Below are positions 48,501 to 57,074 of a stretch of 64,000 bases of DNA, piece by piece (the first letter of the stretch is position 1; each line of letters starts with the position of its first letter). Origin of the DNA: Leptospira broomii serovar Hurstbridge str. 5399 (lineage in GTDB: Bacteria > Spirochaetota > Leptospiria > Leptospirales > Leptospiraceae); the NCBI RefSeq assembly GCF_000243715.2, contig NZ_AHMO02000011.1, positions 124,001 to 188,000 on the forward strand, read 5' to 3'. Both the position numbers and the translations under genes were made by a program. The notes under the pieces are model-generated. The model had not been told where the DNA came from. It saw only the letters and a list, made by a program, of their open reading frames with translations, and searched no databases.

Positions 48501-51494
48501 CGTTTCGGCTAGTTCTGCAAATTTAAAGCCCCCTTCCAATTCTTTGGTCACCCCCGCCATTATTACCGCCGTCATAGCATAAGCAAACCCCGAGTAAATT
48601 GAATTACCGTATTTTAAACAATGCATAGCCATAAGCAGGCTGATATATCCCATCAAATCCGGAAAGATTTGATACGCGGAGGGAACTAAGTCGTAAATAA
48701 TCGCGCATATATTAAAAACGCGTTTATCGGTGATTTCGGGTAATTCTACCAAATCCCGGGCTTTTCTACGGCCCAGCAGCATTCTAAATCGAAGGTAAAG
48801 AAAAGCTATATGAGCCTTTTTCACGTTTTTCGGAATCTTGACGCCGAGGTATTTCAGAGCGGAGATGCCAACTTCGATTCCGTCCTGATGCCGATTCAAT
48901 TGATATAATAAATTAAGGTAAATTTGATATATCGCCGTTTTATGATCTTGTCCAATCGCATTTTCCAGCGCGATTTTTACGTCCTGCTCGCAATCTTCTA
49001 GCAAAGCGGCGCTATATTCGCAAGCAGCTTTTTCGGAATATAATTCGAAGGAAAGATCATATTGATGTTTCCAGTGAGTTTCATCAAGAAGGGAGATCCC
49101 CTGCTTAAAAAAAGCGATAGCACTATTATGTGCGCTCGAGTGTTTGGCCTTCTTGCCGGCAAATAGATTAAGTTCGCACAATTTGGATTTTTCCGATTCA
49201 TCTAAGATCAATTCGGAGCCGAGATTAAACTGGTTTACAATCGAGAATATCCTCTCCGGTAACTGGATAGATTCGGTTCGATCGAACAATAGTCTACCGA
49301 TCGTTAAATGAACTTTTCTTTTTTGATCCTCGCCTATTCCTGAATAGGCCGCCTCCTGAACCTTGTCATGAAGGAATTGGAAATGAACGTCGATCGTAAC
49401 ATCTACTTCTGATTTTTGAAGATCAGTGTCGTTTTTATGTTCGTTAGATTCCGCTTGGAAAATCTTATAATTATTATCTAGAGGAAGGATTAATCCTTCT
49501 TCGACGGATTTCCACAAATCGAGTAAGGTGTCTCGTTCGTTCTTTTCATGAATGATGGAGATAATTTTAAGCGAGAACTGACTCCCAACGCAACTTCCTA
49601 ATTGTAGAATCCTTATAGTTTCGTCCGGTAGCCTATCTATCTTTTGAGACATTAGATCCACCACGTTACTCGTCACGTTTTTTGCTTCGATACTTCCGAT
49701 GTTCCAAATCCATTTCTTTTCGGAAAAATCAAAATAAATCAGTTTTTCTTCATATAAATTCTTCAGAAACTCGTTAACAAAGAAAGCATTTCCGCCCGTT
49801 TTCGAGTAAATAAGCTCCGATAAAGGAGTGATAAGTTCTCGATCCGTCGAAGCAAGAGATTCCATGGTTAGATCTCTCACGTCTTCTTTTCGGAGCGGAT
49901 TTAATGCGATAGACTGAACGGAACTCCCGGACTTTCTTATTTCGTCCAGAGTCATTGAAAAAGCGTGAGTTCCATCCACTTCGTTTTCTCGAAAAGCCCC
50001 GATTAGGAGAAAGTGCTTTTCCTCCGCTCCTGTGAGTAAAATTTTAATAAGATTAAGCGAACCGGAATCAGCCCACTGAAGATCGTCGACAAAAATTACT
50101 AGAGGATGTTCCCGATTCGAAATGGCCCGAATGAAATTCTGGAAAACCTGATTTAACCTATTGATCGATTCTTGAGTACCTAGCTCGGGGACGGCAGGTT
50201 GCTTCCCTATAATCAATTCGAGCTCGGGAACTATCTCAATCAAGACGCTCGCGTTCGATTCTAAAGCGTTCAAAATCGTTGTTTTCCAATTCGCTAGAAC
50301 TTCTTCGCTTTCGGTCGCTAAATACTCGCATAGATCCTTTAGCGCGAAGCGGATAGCATAATAAGGAATATCTCTTTGGAATTGATCGAATTTGCCGGAA
50401 ATAAAAAGCCCTTTCTTTCCCGTAATCGGTTTATGAACTTCATGAACCAAAGCGGATTTTCCTACACCGGAATAACCGTGAACCAGCAAAAGCTCGCTGG
50501 TTCCTCGACTCACTCTTTCGAAAGCGGAAAGTAAAGTTTCAATCTCTTCGGAGCGCCCATAGAGTTTTTGAGGAATTTGAAGACGACCGGAGGAATCGTC
50601 ACTACCCAACTGGAACTCTGAAATTTTCCCGTCCCGACCTAGACTCCGAAAGCAACGTTCTAAATCGGCGGCTAATCCCAGGGCGGATTGGTATCTGTCT
50701 TCCGCTGCTTTCGAAATCAGCTTCATTACGATATTGGAAAGTTGATTTTCGATCGAAGAATCGAACTCGTGCGGACTGGGCGGGACCTTCGCGATATGAC
50801 TATGAATGAGATCGATCGCGTCTTCCGATTTGAATGGAGGATTTCCCGTCAGCATTTCGTAAAAAGTAACGCCTAAGGAATAAAGATCGGATCTATTATC
50901 AGTGCTTCGATTCATTCGTCCGGTCTGTTCGGGAGCAATATAGGTAAGTGTTCCTTCCATAGCAGCCGTTGCCGAATAACGAGCTTTTTCCCGATTTAAT
51001 CGAGTAGATAACCCGAAATCAGTTATATAGACATCGCGACCATCCTTTACGATGATATTGGCGGGTTTAATATCTTTGTGAATGACACCGTGTAGATGTA
51101 TTTCCCCCAATATCTTGCTCAATGGAATAGCTATTTCAAGAAATTTTAATGAACTGAATTTACCTTTTCTAATAATATTCTGAAGAGAAACACCGTTGAT
51201 ATCCGTTAAAATGAGGGCGTACCCGTTTCCATTTCGACGCAATTCTATCGGTTTAACGATTCCTTCGATATCGAGTTCTTTGCTTAATTCGTACTCCTGG
51301 CGAATCCGAGCCATATCCCTGGCGTCCGGGTACTCCGTAGCCAATACTTTAATGATAAACGAAATGGATCTATCCGCTTTGGAAACCGCTCGATACACAT
51401 TCGTACTGGAGTTTTCCTGAATTGTCTCGATGATCTCAAAATCCTCTAGCACGGCCCCATAATCCCCTAAATACCTATAAGTAAAGACGTTCAA
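45516..51494 (-). CDS. Giant Ser/Thr kinase - AAA ATPase - GAF - SpoIIE-type phosphatase protein
   Basis: A 1992-residue protein. The kinase domain (about 18-285) has Lys49, catalytic HKD (139-141) and DFG (159-161); its Gly-rich loop is poor (ENSST). An AAA ATPase follows with Walker A GYSGVGKS (340-347) and Walker B LVIFVDDLQWAD. Then a long TPR-like helical region (about 750-1290), a GAF domain (about 1345-1490), and a coiled coil. The SpoIIE/PP2C phosphatase (about 1550-1790) keeps the metal-site Asps in GGDLCGA, NADAMGKS, SDGKDD and TDDLSLM. A C-terminal TPR block (about 1830-1960) ends it. Kinase and phosphatase on one chain may set a phosphorylation balance. Monocistronic. Partner unknown. 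Confidence 0.9.
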   Translation of the reverse strand: MNVFTYRYLGDYGAVLEDFEIIETIQENSSTNVYRAVSKADRSISFIIKVLATEYPDARDMARIRQEYELSKELDIEGIVKPIELRRNGNGYALILTDINGVSLQNIIRKGKFSSLKFLEIAIPLSKILGEIHLHGVIHKDIKPANIIVKDGRDVYITDFGLSTRLNREKARYSATAAMEGTLTYIAPEQTGRMNRSTDNRSDLYSLGVTFYEMLTGNPPFKSEDAIDLIHSHIAKVPPSPHEFDSSIENQLSNIVMKLISKAAEDRYQSALGLAADLERCFRSLGRDGKISEFQLGSDDSSGRLQIPQKLYGRSEEIETLLSAFERVSRGTSELLLVHGYSGVGKSALVHEVHKPITGKKGLFISGKFDQFQRDIPYYAIRFALKDLCEYLATESEEVLANWKTTILNALESNASVLIEIVPELELIIGKQPAVPELGTQESINRLNQVFQNFIRAISNREHPLVIFVDDLQWADSGSLNLIKILLTGAEEKHFLLIGAFRENEVDGTHAFSMTLDEIRKSGSSVQSIALNPLRKEDVRDLTMESLASTDRELITPLSELIYSKTGGNAFFVNEFLKNLYEEKLIYFDFSEKKWIWNIGSIEAKNVTSNVVDLMSQKIDRLPDETIRILQLGSCVGSQFSLKIISIIHEKNERDTLLDLWKSVEEGLILPLDNNYKIFQAESNEHKNDTDLQKSEVDVTIDVHFQFLHDKVQEAAYSGIGEDQKRKVHLTIGRLLFDRTESIQLPERIFSIVNQFNLGSELILDESEKSKLCELNLFAGKKAKHSSAHNSAIAFFKQGISLLDETHWKHQYDLSFELYSEKAACEYSAALLEDCEQDVKIALENAIGQDHKTAIYQIYLNLLYQLNRHQDGIEVGISALKYLGVKIPKNVKKAHIAFLYLRFRMLLGRRKARDLVELPEITDKRVFNICAIIYDLVPSAYQIFPDLMGYISLLMAMHCLKYGNSIYSGFAYAMTAVIMAGVTKELEGGFKFAELAETLSEKFYNIGVKAKVHFAIGNFNIHWVLPMREHKWYVDTALKTALEAGTINWADYSMTFSRIQGIFFTDKNLESILEENEKIYEMYLKHKDREVILNHYFILNFLNDLMVRDNNAPDPFSFDEDDYEREMETPGNFTIRTYFHTLKMIQNFMHENWESALSHGWKGFRIVLEVLGNMLDFQLRYYFVLSCLSYQISTKKSMSVKFRLAYKLNRFLLRYYSKKNPANFLAHDLLVSALEAQLEGNLNKAGVYFEKAIKESHHARFTINEALANECTAKFYIENDIEKAATAYMTEAVYLYSSWGATAKVKQLEENYGHYIRKSNSPKSMESISLRETHSSTGNNRSNTLDLTTILKASQAVSGEIRLEKLLSELMQNLIQNTGAEKGLLILEENRNWVIRAEGSANGTIDVLSSELLQQSKKLPRTIINYVLRSKQPLVLSRAWLDIQFQNDDYIIEVKPQSVLCAPIINQGKLSGAVYLENRLTADAFTPDRLQVVNILSSQAAISLENSLLYENLEEKVRERTEELSRLLLEIQELKHQQDADYFLTSLLLEPLGENKTGGENVKIEFFLRQKKHFTYKNKEYSIGGDLCGAHNIYLKNRKYTVFMNADAMGKSIQGAAGALITGSVFESIIQRTKLSEYWQNFLPEQWIRNSFTELQKVFENLEGTMLISILIGAVDELTGTVYTINSDYPAPILFRNGKAQHLPPSNFFLKLGVNPFIINESSKSNSQKIANYLSVDVFSLRDGDLLITGSDGKDDINLHSDRDGFLDKNQDENMILSLIEESNGDLEKLYELIQGKGELTDDLSLMRLSFHKLKKRKTAVTQNILQTLDLFRQKKIANDLEGAIAELKKSYRLGYKHPSLLKAMARSYYKLKKFRAASLFAHRYFLLEPADSSNLFLLSLSLFQIGRISQALETAESLVLRKREHAGYLVHYANILATTGDKTAESFLRRAELSDPNFPSISKLRKKINEKVNLAKHTRYDIRSSMGAGAR

Positions 51495-51909
51495 TTTTCA
51501 AATCGAAGAAGCTTAAATTGGGTTAATATATTTTTTCGTATCGAGTCAAAGAACGATGCCAATATCAGTAAACGGTTCGCTCTTTCGGGTAGCGTTTAAG
51601 TAGACGCAAGACTGTAATGAAAGTCCTAAAAATAATCAATCATTTTCGAAGATTTTTTAAACCGTTAACGAACCTATGTTCTATTCCAAGCTGGAATACC
51701 TGAGGATGGCGGGGCAGGAAACCATTGAAACATGAACTATTAAGATAAAAATTATTGACTATTTTGCTGCCGGTTAAGTTTCGAAACAAAAATTCTCAAA
51801 TCTCCCGATCGAAATGCGTCGGAGAGGTACATTCGCCTATGATGCTATGGAGTATAAGTGTACGCTTAACATCAAACTTTTGATCTTTGAATCGATTGAG
51901 GATCGACTT
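51495..51909. other. Gene-free region upstream of the giant kinase
   Basis: 415 bp, AT-rich, no credible gene and no strong repeat recognised. Confidence 0.6.
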
Positions 51910-52443
51910 TTATTCATCCTCGTCTTCAGGTAATAACGGTTCTATAAAATAAGCGATGAATTCCAGCTTCCCCGTCATACCTGTCTTGCGATAGATAGAA
52001 AGAGTTTGATTCTCTATAGTTCTTAAACTTTTCTTTCGAATGGCTGCAATCTGCGGATTCGAAAAACCTCTTAACAAATATTTGGCGAGTTCTTGCTCCG
52101 ACCGGGTTAACTCCCATCGACTGAACTGAAGTTTTACCGAACTCCAAAATTCTTCTCCAAGCTGAGTTCCTCTCGGAAAATTTAATTTCTTAGTCTGTCT
52201 GCTCAGGCTTATTTCTGCCTCTTTGATTAACTTCCTAGCATCCGACAATTCCAAATATAAATTAAAAAAAATGATTATACTGGATATCCCCAAAAGGACC
52301 TCGATGAAATTAGCTTGAATGAAAAATTCCGTCTTAAAGAGAGGGATTTGCTCGATCGAAAAGATTTCCATTCCTATCCATATAAGAACGAACACAATAT
52401 ACAGCAGGTATAAACCCGACATTATCCTGAAGTTATTCTTCAT
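51910..52443 (-). CDS. Membrane-anchored LuxR-type helix-turn-helix protein
   Basis: A 177-residue protein. Two hydrophobic helices (SGLYLLYIVFVLIWIGMEIF and IEVLLGISSIIIFFNLYLE) anchor it in the inner membrane. The C-terminal part is a LuxR/GerE-type DNA-binding domain (LTRSEQELAKYLLRGFSNPQ, then SLRTIENQTLSIYRKTG). There is no receiver domain. It probably senses a membrane or ligand signal directly. Monocistronic; targets unknown. Confidence 0.82.
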   Translation of the reverse strand: MKNNFRIMSGLYLLYIVFVLIWIGMEIFSIEQIPLFKTEFFIQANFIEVLLGISSIIIFFNLYLELSDARKLIKEAEISLSRQTKKLNFPRGTQLGEEFWSSVKLQFSRWELTRSEQELAKYLLRGFSNPQIAAIRKKSLRTIENQTLSIYRKTGMTGKLEFIAYFIEPLLPEDEDE

Positions 52444-52715
52444 AAAACAGACTCTGCTATAAGTATCCTCAAAAGAAAAAAGTTCGTTTTGATAAATGAA
52501 TAGGTAAATCCCGCAAATGTGGAAGATACCTATTTACAACCGCCCGAAAAATGCTAAACTTCGACTAACGCGCTTATCCCGATGGAGATCGAATATAGGG
52601 CTAATCAATAAAGAAAGAAGATTGTATCGATCCTATTTTTTTTTCAAACAAAAATAATTCAAAGGGATGGCTTCAAAGATAAAATTACGAGGCTATTTCT
52701 TGAGGAAGCGCGAAT

Positions 52716-53666
52716 TTGGAAATAAACACAAAATCCTGGATAATGGATTATTACGACGAAAACGAGATTCACTTCTACCGCAAAAAGAAGACCTATTTTT
52801 CAGGAAAGACTAAGTTTCAAAAAGTGGAATTTGTTGAACTGCCGTCTATCGGCGAAACTTTAATTATCGACGGCGAATTACAATCCGCACGGCAAGATGA
52901 GTATATTTACCATGAATCGTTAGTTCATCCCGCCTGCTTATTGAATCAGAAAACCGAACACGTTTTGATAATTGGCGGTGGAGAGGGCGCTACATTAAGA
53001 GAAGTACTGAAATATAATACGATTAAATCGGTTACGATGGTCGATATCGATGAGGAGTTGGTTCAGCTTTTTTCCCGGAAAATGGAAAATTGGCATAAAG
53101 GCTCCTTTAAAGATCCGAGGGTAAACTTGGTCTTTGAAGACGGTCGTAAGTATTTGGAAGACACGAGCGAACGCTTCGATGTAATAATATTGGACTTAAC
53201 ATCAAGCTTTGGCGAACGAGTAGAGGAGAAATTCGATCCGATTCTAAATCTTTATTCAAAACAATTCTATTCTATCTGTTCCTCCAAGTTAAAGAAAGAT
53301 GGACTTATCGGGATTCAGGCACTGGAACTTACTCCTGCCGATTGGTCCGAGCACGCAGTGATCCGAAGATCTTTGGCTACTGCGTTCAAGCATGTCCTAA
53401 GTTATTCGGTTTTTATTCCCTCGTTCTACACTACCTGGGGTTTTCTTTTAGCGTCTCAAAGTCATAACTTTGAGACCTTGACTTCAAAAAAAATCAACGA
53501 TATGATCGCCCGAAAAAAGATATCTTCAAAATTATCCTTTTTTGATGGAAACACATTTATCGGGACAAGCAATTTATCTAAGGACTTACGTAGAAATATT
53601 TTGCAAAAAGGAAGCATCATCGAAGATAACAAACCTCTTGTCGTTTATCCGAAAGAACCGAATTGA
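52716..53666 (+). CDS. speE: Spermidine synthase (polyamine aminopropyltransferase)
   Basis: A 316-residue cytoplasmic enzyme transferring an aminopropyl group from decarboxylated SAM to putrescine. Visible motifs are LIIDGELQSARQDEYIYHES, the nucleotide-binding LIIGGGEGATLREVLKY and the acidic MVDIDEELV, followed by YLEDTSERFDVIILDLT. The start is TTG at 52716, supported by GAGGAAG 8 nt upstream. The C-terminal tail is longer than in E. coli SpeE. It stands alone with its own upstream region. No speD-like gene is in the window. Agmatine or other amines could also be the acceptor. Confidence 0.9.
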   Translation: MEINTKSWIMDYYDENEIHFYRKKKTYFSGKTKFQKVEFVELPSIGETLIIDGELQSARQDEYIYHESLVHPACLLNQKTEHVLIIGGGEGATLREVLKYNTIKSVTMVDIDEELVQLFSRKMENWHKGSFKDPRVNLVFEDGRKYLEDTSERFDVIILDLTSSFGERVEEKFDPILNLYSKQFYSICSSKLKKDGLIGIQALELTPADWSEHAVIRRSLATAFKHVLSYSVFIPSFYTTWGFLLASQSHNFETLTSKKINDMIARKKISSKLSFFDGNTFIGTSNLSKDLRRNILQKGSIIEDNKPLVVYPKEPN

Positions 53667-53781
53667 GACGAAGAATCGGAACTAGTTGATTAAATTTGCC
53701 GATCTTATCTGAAATTCAATCTAGCTTAAAGAAACCGAATTGGTTTGAAAAGTATCAGGTCCATTAAAATCCTGGAAACGC

Positions 53782-54498
53782 ATGAAATTAATTTCAACCC
53801 TATGTCTTCTGCTTGTATTTCTTTCTAATTGTTCAGCCAATACGATCCGGAAAAAATCGGAAATTAAGAACAGTCCGATCATAGTAGTTCTCAAAGATCC
53901 TTTCATTTCGATAAAAATCGATAGTTTGCGTTCATTAACGGAAGCTCCAAAAGGAGAGGAAAAGAATATCGAAAAAATTGAGAAGGAGAAGCTTAAGTTC
54001 GGAAAATGGATCAAATTAAATTTAAATAATAAACTCTTTCGATCGGGAATGCGTTCGGAACCGATCGATAATCCGGACTATACTGTCGGAGTCGAAATAA
54101 AGGACATGGGAGAAATCCGAGGCTCCGTTATCGCATGGAGTATTTTTACCGGGATAACTACCGGATTGCTCGTCGCGGTCATCACGGGCCATTCCGAATT
54201 AGGAGCGGGGGTATTCCTATACGAGGTGGTCGAAGAAAGCCTGTTCCCGATCATAGCGTTAACTTTGTTGTACGAATATACCTGCATAGTGACTGCACAA
54301 TATATCGTCGAAGATGCACAAGGAAATATCGTCTTTAACGAAACCTATAATGCATTCAGAAATAAGCCGTTCTATAGCAAAATCAAGAAAGAAGACCATC
54401 ATTTGCGAGAGATGGTAGTGAAGGCTAGCTTGGACGAAGTAAATTCCGACTTTACTAAGGAATTCTTGGAATTTATAAATAAGCCCGTTCAACGCTAA
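53782..54498 (+). CDS. Hypothetical lipoprotein with membrane segment
   Basis: A 238-residue lipoprotein: signal peptide with lipobox LSNC (Cys17). Beyond a charged linker there is a hydrophobic stretch around residues 115-180 (AWSIFTGITTGLLVAVI, FPIIALTLLYEYTCIV) that may be one or two membrane segments or a beta domain. The protein ends in a polar helical part. No family recognised. It follows speE on the same strand after 115 bp and may be independent. Confidence 0.7.
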   Translation: MKLISTLCLLLVFLSNCSANTIRKKSEIKNSPIIVVLKDPFISIKIDSLRSLTEAPKGEEKNIEKIEKEKLKFGKWIKLNLNNKLFRSGMRSEPIDNPDYTVGVEIKDMGEIRGSVIAWSIFTGITTGLLVAVITGHSELGAGVFLYEVVEESLFPIIALTLLYEYTCIVTAQYIVEDAQGNIVFNETYNAFRNKPFYSKIKKEDHHLREMVVKASLDEVNSDFTKEFLEFINKPVQR

Positions 54499-54643
54499 TG
54501 CCTTTACGATGAGAATTCTAAGTTTTAAGCCGGTTATTCCGTTTTAGGATTTTCAAGGTGAGCGGGAACTGGTTTTGGAGACGGTTTATTTAACAAGAAG
54601 TTAAACTAATTCAATCTAATCCGTATGCTGGATTTTATAACTA

Positions 54644-55555
54644 TTATTTGAAGTAACGACTAAATTGAGCCGCTATTACTCGAGATTTTTCGTCACCTTC
54701 TAAGGAAGTCCGAGCCACTAATTCGTAATTAAATTCTATTAGTGAATTTGCAATTTGTGCTCTAGTATCCAATAATTTTCGATCGTAATCTACCGGATCA
54801 GCTAAATGGTATAAGAGCAGTACTAGCGGCAAACTGAACCGTATCAAAAACGGAATTTTCTTCCCCGAAAGCCACTGAGCTTTCATTTCAAAAGCATCAT
54901 ATTGCAAAATTGCTATTGACCAAAGTATAACGTAAATTCCGATTCCAAAGGAAGATAAATCGGCCCTAAATATCCCCATTAAAGGTAAAATATAAACAAA
55001 AAGGAGGGAAACGAGAAGACCGACAAAGATTCCTATCAGCATTAATACTAGTTGGAGGCGCATTGAACCGCGAGATTTAACCGTTCCCTTGCCCATTAAG
55101 TAGATTGAAAATCCGACGTTTGAAAAAATATAAAAAATTAATAGATGATAAATAGAAGTAGGAGTGTAAGAAAAAAAGTATGGGTCATTGATGCTTACGA
55201 TTTTTCCGACGATCGCTTCGAACAAAAAAAATGCAATTGCAAACCAGTCAAATATCTTTAAAACTTTAAAGCCTGTTGTCTCAATATTCAATATACTCTT
55301 TACAACGGAGAATAAAAAGGATGGAATTAAAATAGCAGGAACAAGAGTCCAGTTAAGGACATTTCCTCTCCATTCAATTGGCGTAAGCCCCCTAAAAGCT
55401 AAGATGAAAAGCCACAGCGAAATTGTCGTGGAGAGGAGCCAAAAAGAATTCGGAATTCTTTTAGTGGAAGAATTTGCAGTGTAAACGTAATACGCGAGAA
55501 AGAAGACAAAGCAACTAACCAGAAATGGTGTTAGATTAATGGCTTCCATAGGCAT
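54644..55555 (-). CDS. HisKA_7TM-like membrane protein without a kinase domain
   Basis: A 303-residue protein with about eight hydrophobic helices spread over residues 8-265 (for example LVSCFVFFLAYYVYTA, SFWLLSTTISLWLFILAFRG, LVLMLIGIFVGLLVSLLFVY, FLIRFSLPLVLLLYHLA). The order (short loops, an NSFWLLS- and RGL-containing early segment) resembles the N-terminal 7TM sensor region of many histidine kinases and cyclases. After residue 265 only a 38-residue helical tail remains, so no kinase is attached. It starts 15 bp after the stop of the acyltransferase-like gene, so the two are co-transcribed. Confidence 0.7.
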   Translation of the reverse strand: MPMEAINLTPFLVSCFVFFLAYYVYTANSSTKRIPNSFWLLSTTISLWLFILAFRGLTPIEWRGNVLNWTLVPAILIPSFLFSVVKSILNIETTGFKVLKIFDWFAIAFFLFEAIVGKIVSINDPYFFSYTPTSIYHLLIFYIFSNVGFSIYLMGKGTVKSRGSMRLQLVLMLIGIFVGLLVSLLFVYILPLMGIFRADLSSFGIGIYVILWSIAILQYDAFEMKAQWLSGKKIPFLIRFSLPLVLLLYHLADPVDYDRKLLDTRAQIANSLIEFNYELVARTSLEGDEKSRVIAAQFSRYFK

Positions 55556-55570
55556 TTTGCTGAAGTTTTA

Positions 55571-56209
55571 CTACAATTGTGACGCGACCTCCTGTAAAGC
55601 TTTTTTCTTTAACTCGATAACATTGAAATGAGCAAGCTTCCCGTTAAGGTAGAACCCAGGGAAAAATACCGGGCCTAGGTATTTTTTAGAGATTTCGGCG
55701 CCATGATTTATATATAGGCTCTCGATTCCTTTTAATTGAGGATTATACATTCCGTAAACTGTTTCGTACCCTTTTAGGATACAAAACTTAGCGACAATTT
55801 TAAAATTTATGTACGCGGCCTTAATGCCGGTAACAGTTGTCTCGAACGCTACACTATTCCAGTCGGCAACATTGTCTTCAATGATTGCATATCTTTTATG
55901 AGGAGAGGAACCTACAATAACTACTTGCTCTAATGGAATAAAATTACCAGGAACCTTTTCTACAACTCTCATGGCCGAAATAATTTTGCCTTTATGACGA
56001 ATATAGAACCAGGTAGACCAAGAATCCAAATTAATGTTCTTATATGGGCTTTTCGTATAACCGGCGGTCCTAAAGATTCTATCTATAAATTCCTTGGTCT
56101 CTGCAAGTCCGACTGGATCCGAGCAATTCTCGATCATATGTATGGAAAGATCTCTATTCCTATCTCGGGACGCTCTGGGTTCAAAATCAAGGAGCGATAT
56201 ATGTGACAT
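55571..56209 (-). CDS. GNAT-like acyltransferase, related in pattern to FeeM/LuxI synthases
   Basis: A 212-residue cytoplasmic protein without signal peptide. Segments IRHKGKIISAMRVV, the Pro-X-Glu stretch FIPLEQVV, the Asn-Ser-Val-Ala-Phe-Glu block near residue 115 and the C-terminal YGMYNPQLKGIESLYINHGA follow the order of N-acyl-amino-acid synthases (FeeM) and acyl-homoserine-lactone synthases, which share the GNAT fold and use acyl-ACP. This is a fold-level guess from motif order. It is first in a two-gene operon with the kinase-less 7TM protein. If correct the pair could make and sense a small acyl signal. Confidence 0.5.
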   Translation of the reverse strand: MSHISLLDFEPRASRDRNRDLSIHMIENCSDPVGLAETKEFIDRIFRTAGYTKSPYKNINLDSWSTWFYIRHKGKIISAMRVVEKVPGNFIPLEQVVIVGSSPHKRYAIIEDNVADWNSVAFETTVTGIKAAYINFKIVAKFCILKGYETVYGMYNPQLKGIESLYINHGAEISKKYLGPVFFPGFYLNGKLAHFNVIELKKKALQEVASQL

Positions 56210-56508
56210 AATTCAATTGATGTAGCAAAAGATTGAAAATAGACAACTCTAAAAATGCGGAATATGTTTTTTTATTATGGATATTGGATTTACGATCTCG
56301 GTCCCTATTTTCCGGCAGTTAATAAATTAGAAAAACACCGATTATCTCAAACGATCCTTCGATTTTTTGTAGAAGCTAGAAGAGTTGAATATCTTAGTTA
56401 GGGGGACTTTGTTATTTTTCGCTCTGAAAAAGGGAAGTTTCACGACGGAAGCGATTTGCCAAAAAGCAAACTAAATAAACAAAACCTAAAATAGACCTTT
56501 CTAACTGC

Positions 56509-56532
56509 TTTGTTTTACACTTTGTTTTACAA
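56509..56532. repeat. Tandem direct repeat of 12 bp
   Basis: TTTGTTTTACAC (56509-56520) followed immediately by TTTGTTTTACAA (56521-56532), 11 of 12 identical. Possible regulator site. Confidence 0.6.
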
Positions 56533-56575
56533 TTTTCTTCAAAAATCAAATAGGATGAATCTTTGGAAATAGACA

Positions 56576-56591
56576 TCTCCCATATGGGAGA
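56576..56591. repeat. Perfect 16-bp palindrome
   Basis: TCTCCCATATGGGAGA is a perfect palindrome. It lies 367 bp upstream of the acyltransferase-like gene and 484 bp upstream of the rightward gene pair, with no gene between. A dimeric regulator site is possible. Confidence 0.6.
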
Positions 56592-56996
56592 CTCATTCGC
56601 CCACTCAAAAAAAGCGCGAATTTACAACTATCGACGTAATTTTACGAAGTACTCCCGCCAAAATCCCGGTATTTTCTTGAATCTCCGATTTCGATCGTTC
56701 CTTCTTTAAAACCTAAAGCCGGTAATAAATTTATCTATTCACGAATTCAAATCGATGTGAAACAATCTAGCAAAAGTATCAAGACAAATAAAAGAGAATG
56801 TCGCCTCAGCTGCTCGATTTTATTTATAGAACAGCAGTAATTAAAAAAAATGCTAATGTATCCAACGAATCCAGTGACTTCTTTTATTCTTCTTTCTTGA
56901 ATTTCTCCGAATGCATTTTCCCAAAAGACTATGACGGTCAATAAATACTGTTAAACGAATTCCGATCTGTATTTGTTCGATTGCGGGAATTCGCCA

Positions 56997-57025
56997 TTGA
57001 CAAATTCAAATTAGCGATAAATATT
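56997..57025 (+). promoter_or_regulatory. Candidate promoter of the 57075-58946 gene pair
   Basis: TTGACA (56997-57002), 17-bp spacer, AATATT (57020-57025, 4 of 6). GGAG at 57064 and ATG at 57075 follow. Confidence 0.5.
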
Positions 57026-57074
57026 TTCTTGATAAAAATGGATTCTTAGGATTATTTCGTCGCGGAGCATAATT

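Larger units (their letters stand above)
56210..57074. other. Long gene-free region
   Basis: 865 bp between divergent operons with no credible gene. It contains a tandem 12-bp repeat (56509-56532), a perfect 16-bp palindrome (56576-56591) and a candidate promoter for the rightward genes (56997-57025). A 64-codon minus frame at 56747-56941 is judged spurious. Confidence 0.7.

Noticed and set aside
56747..56941. 64-codon minus frame in the long gene-free region
   Set aside because: No ribosome-binding site or family; probably chance in AT-rich DNA.
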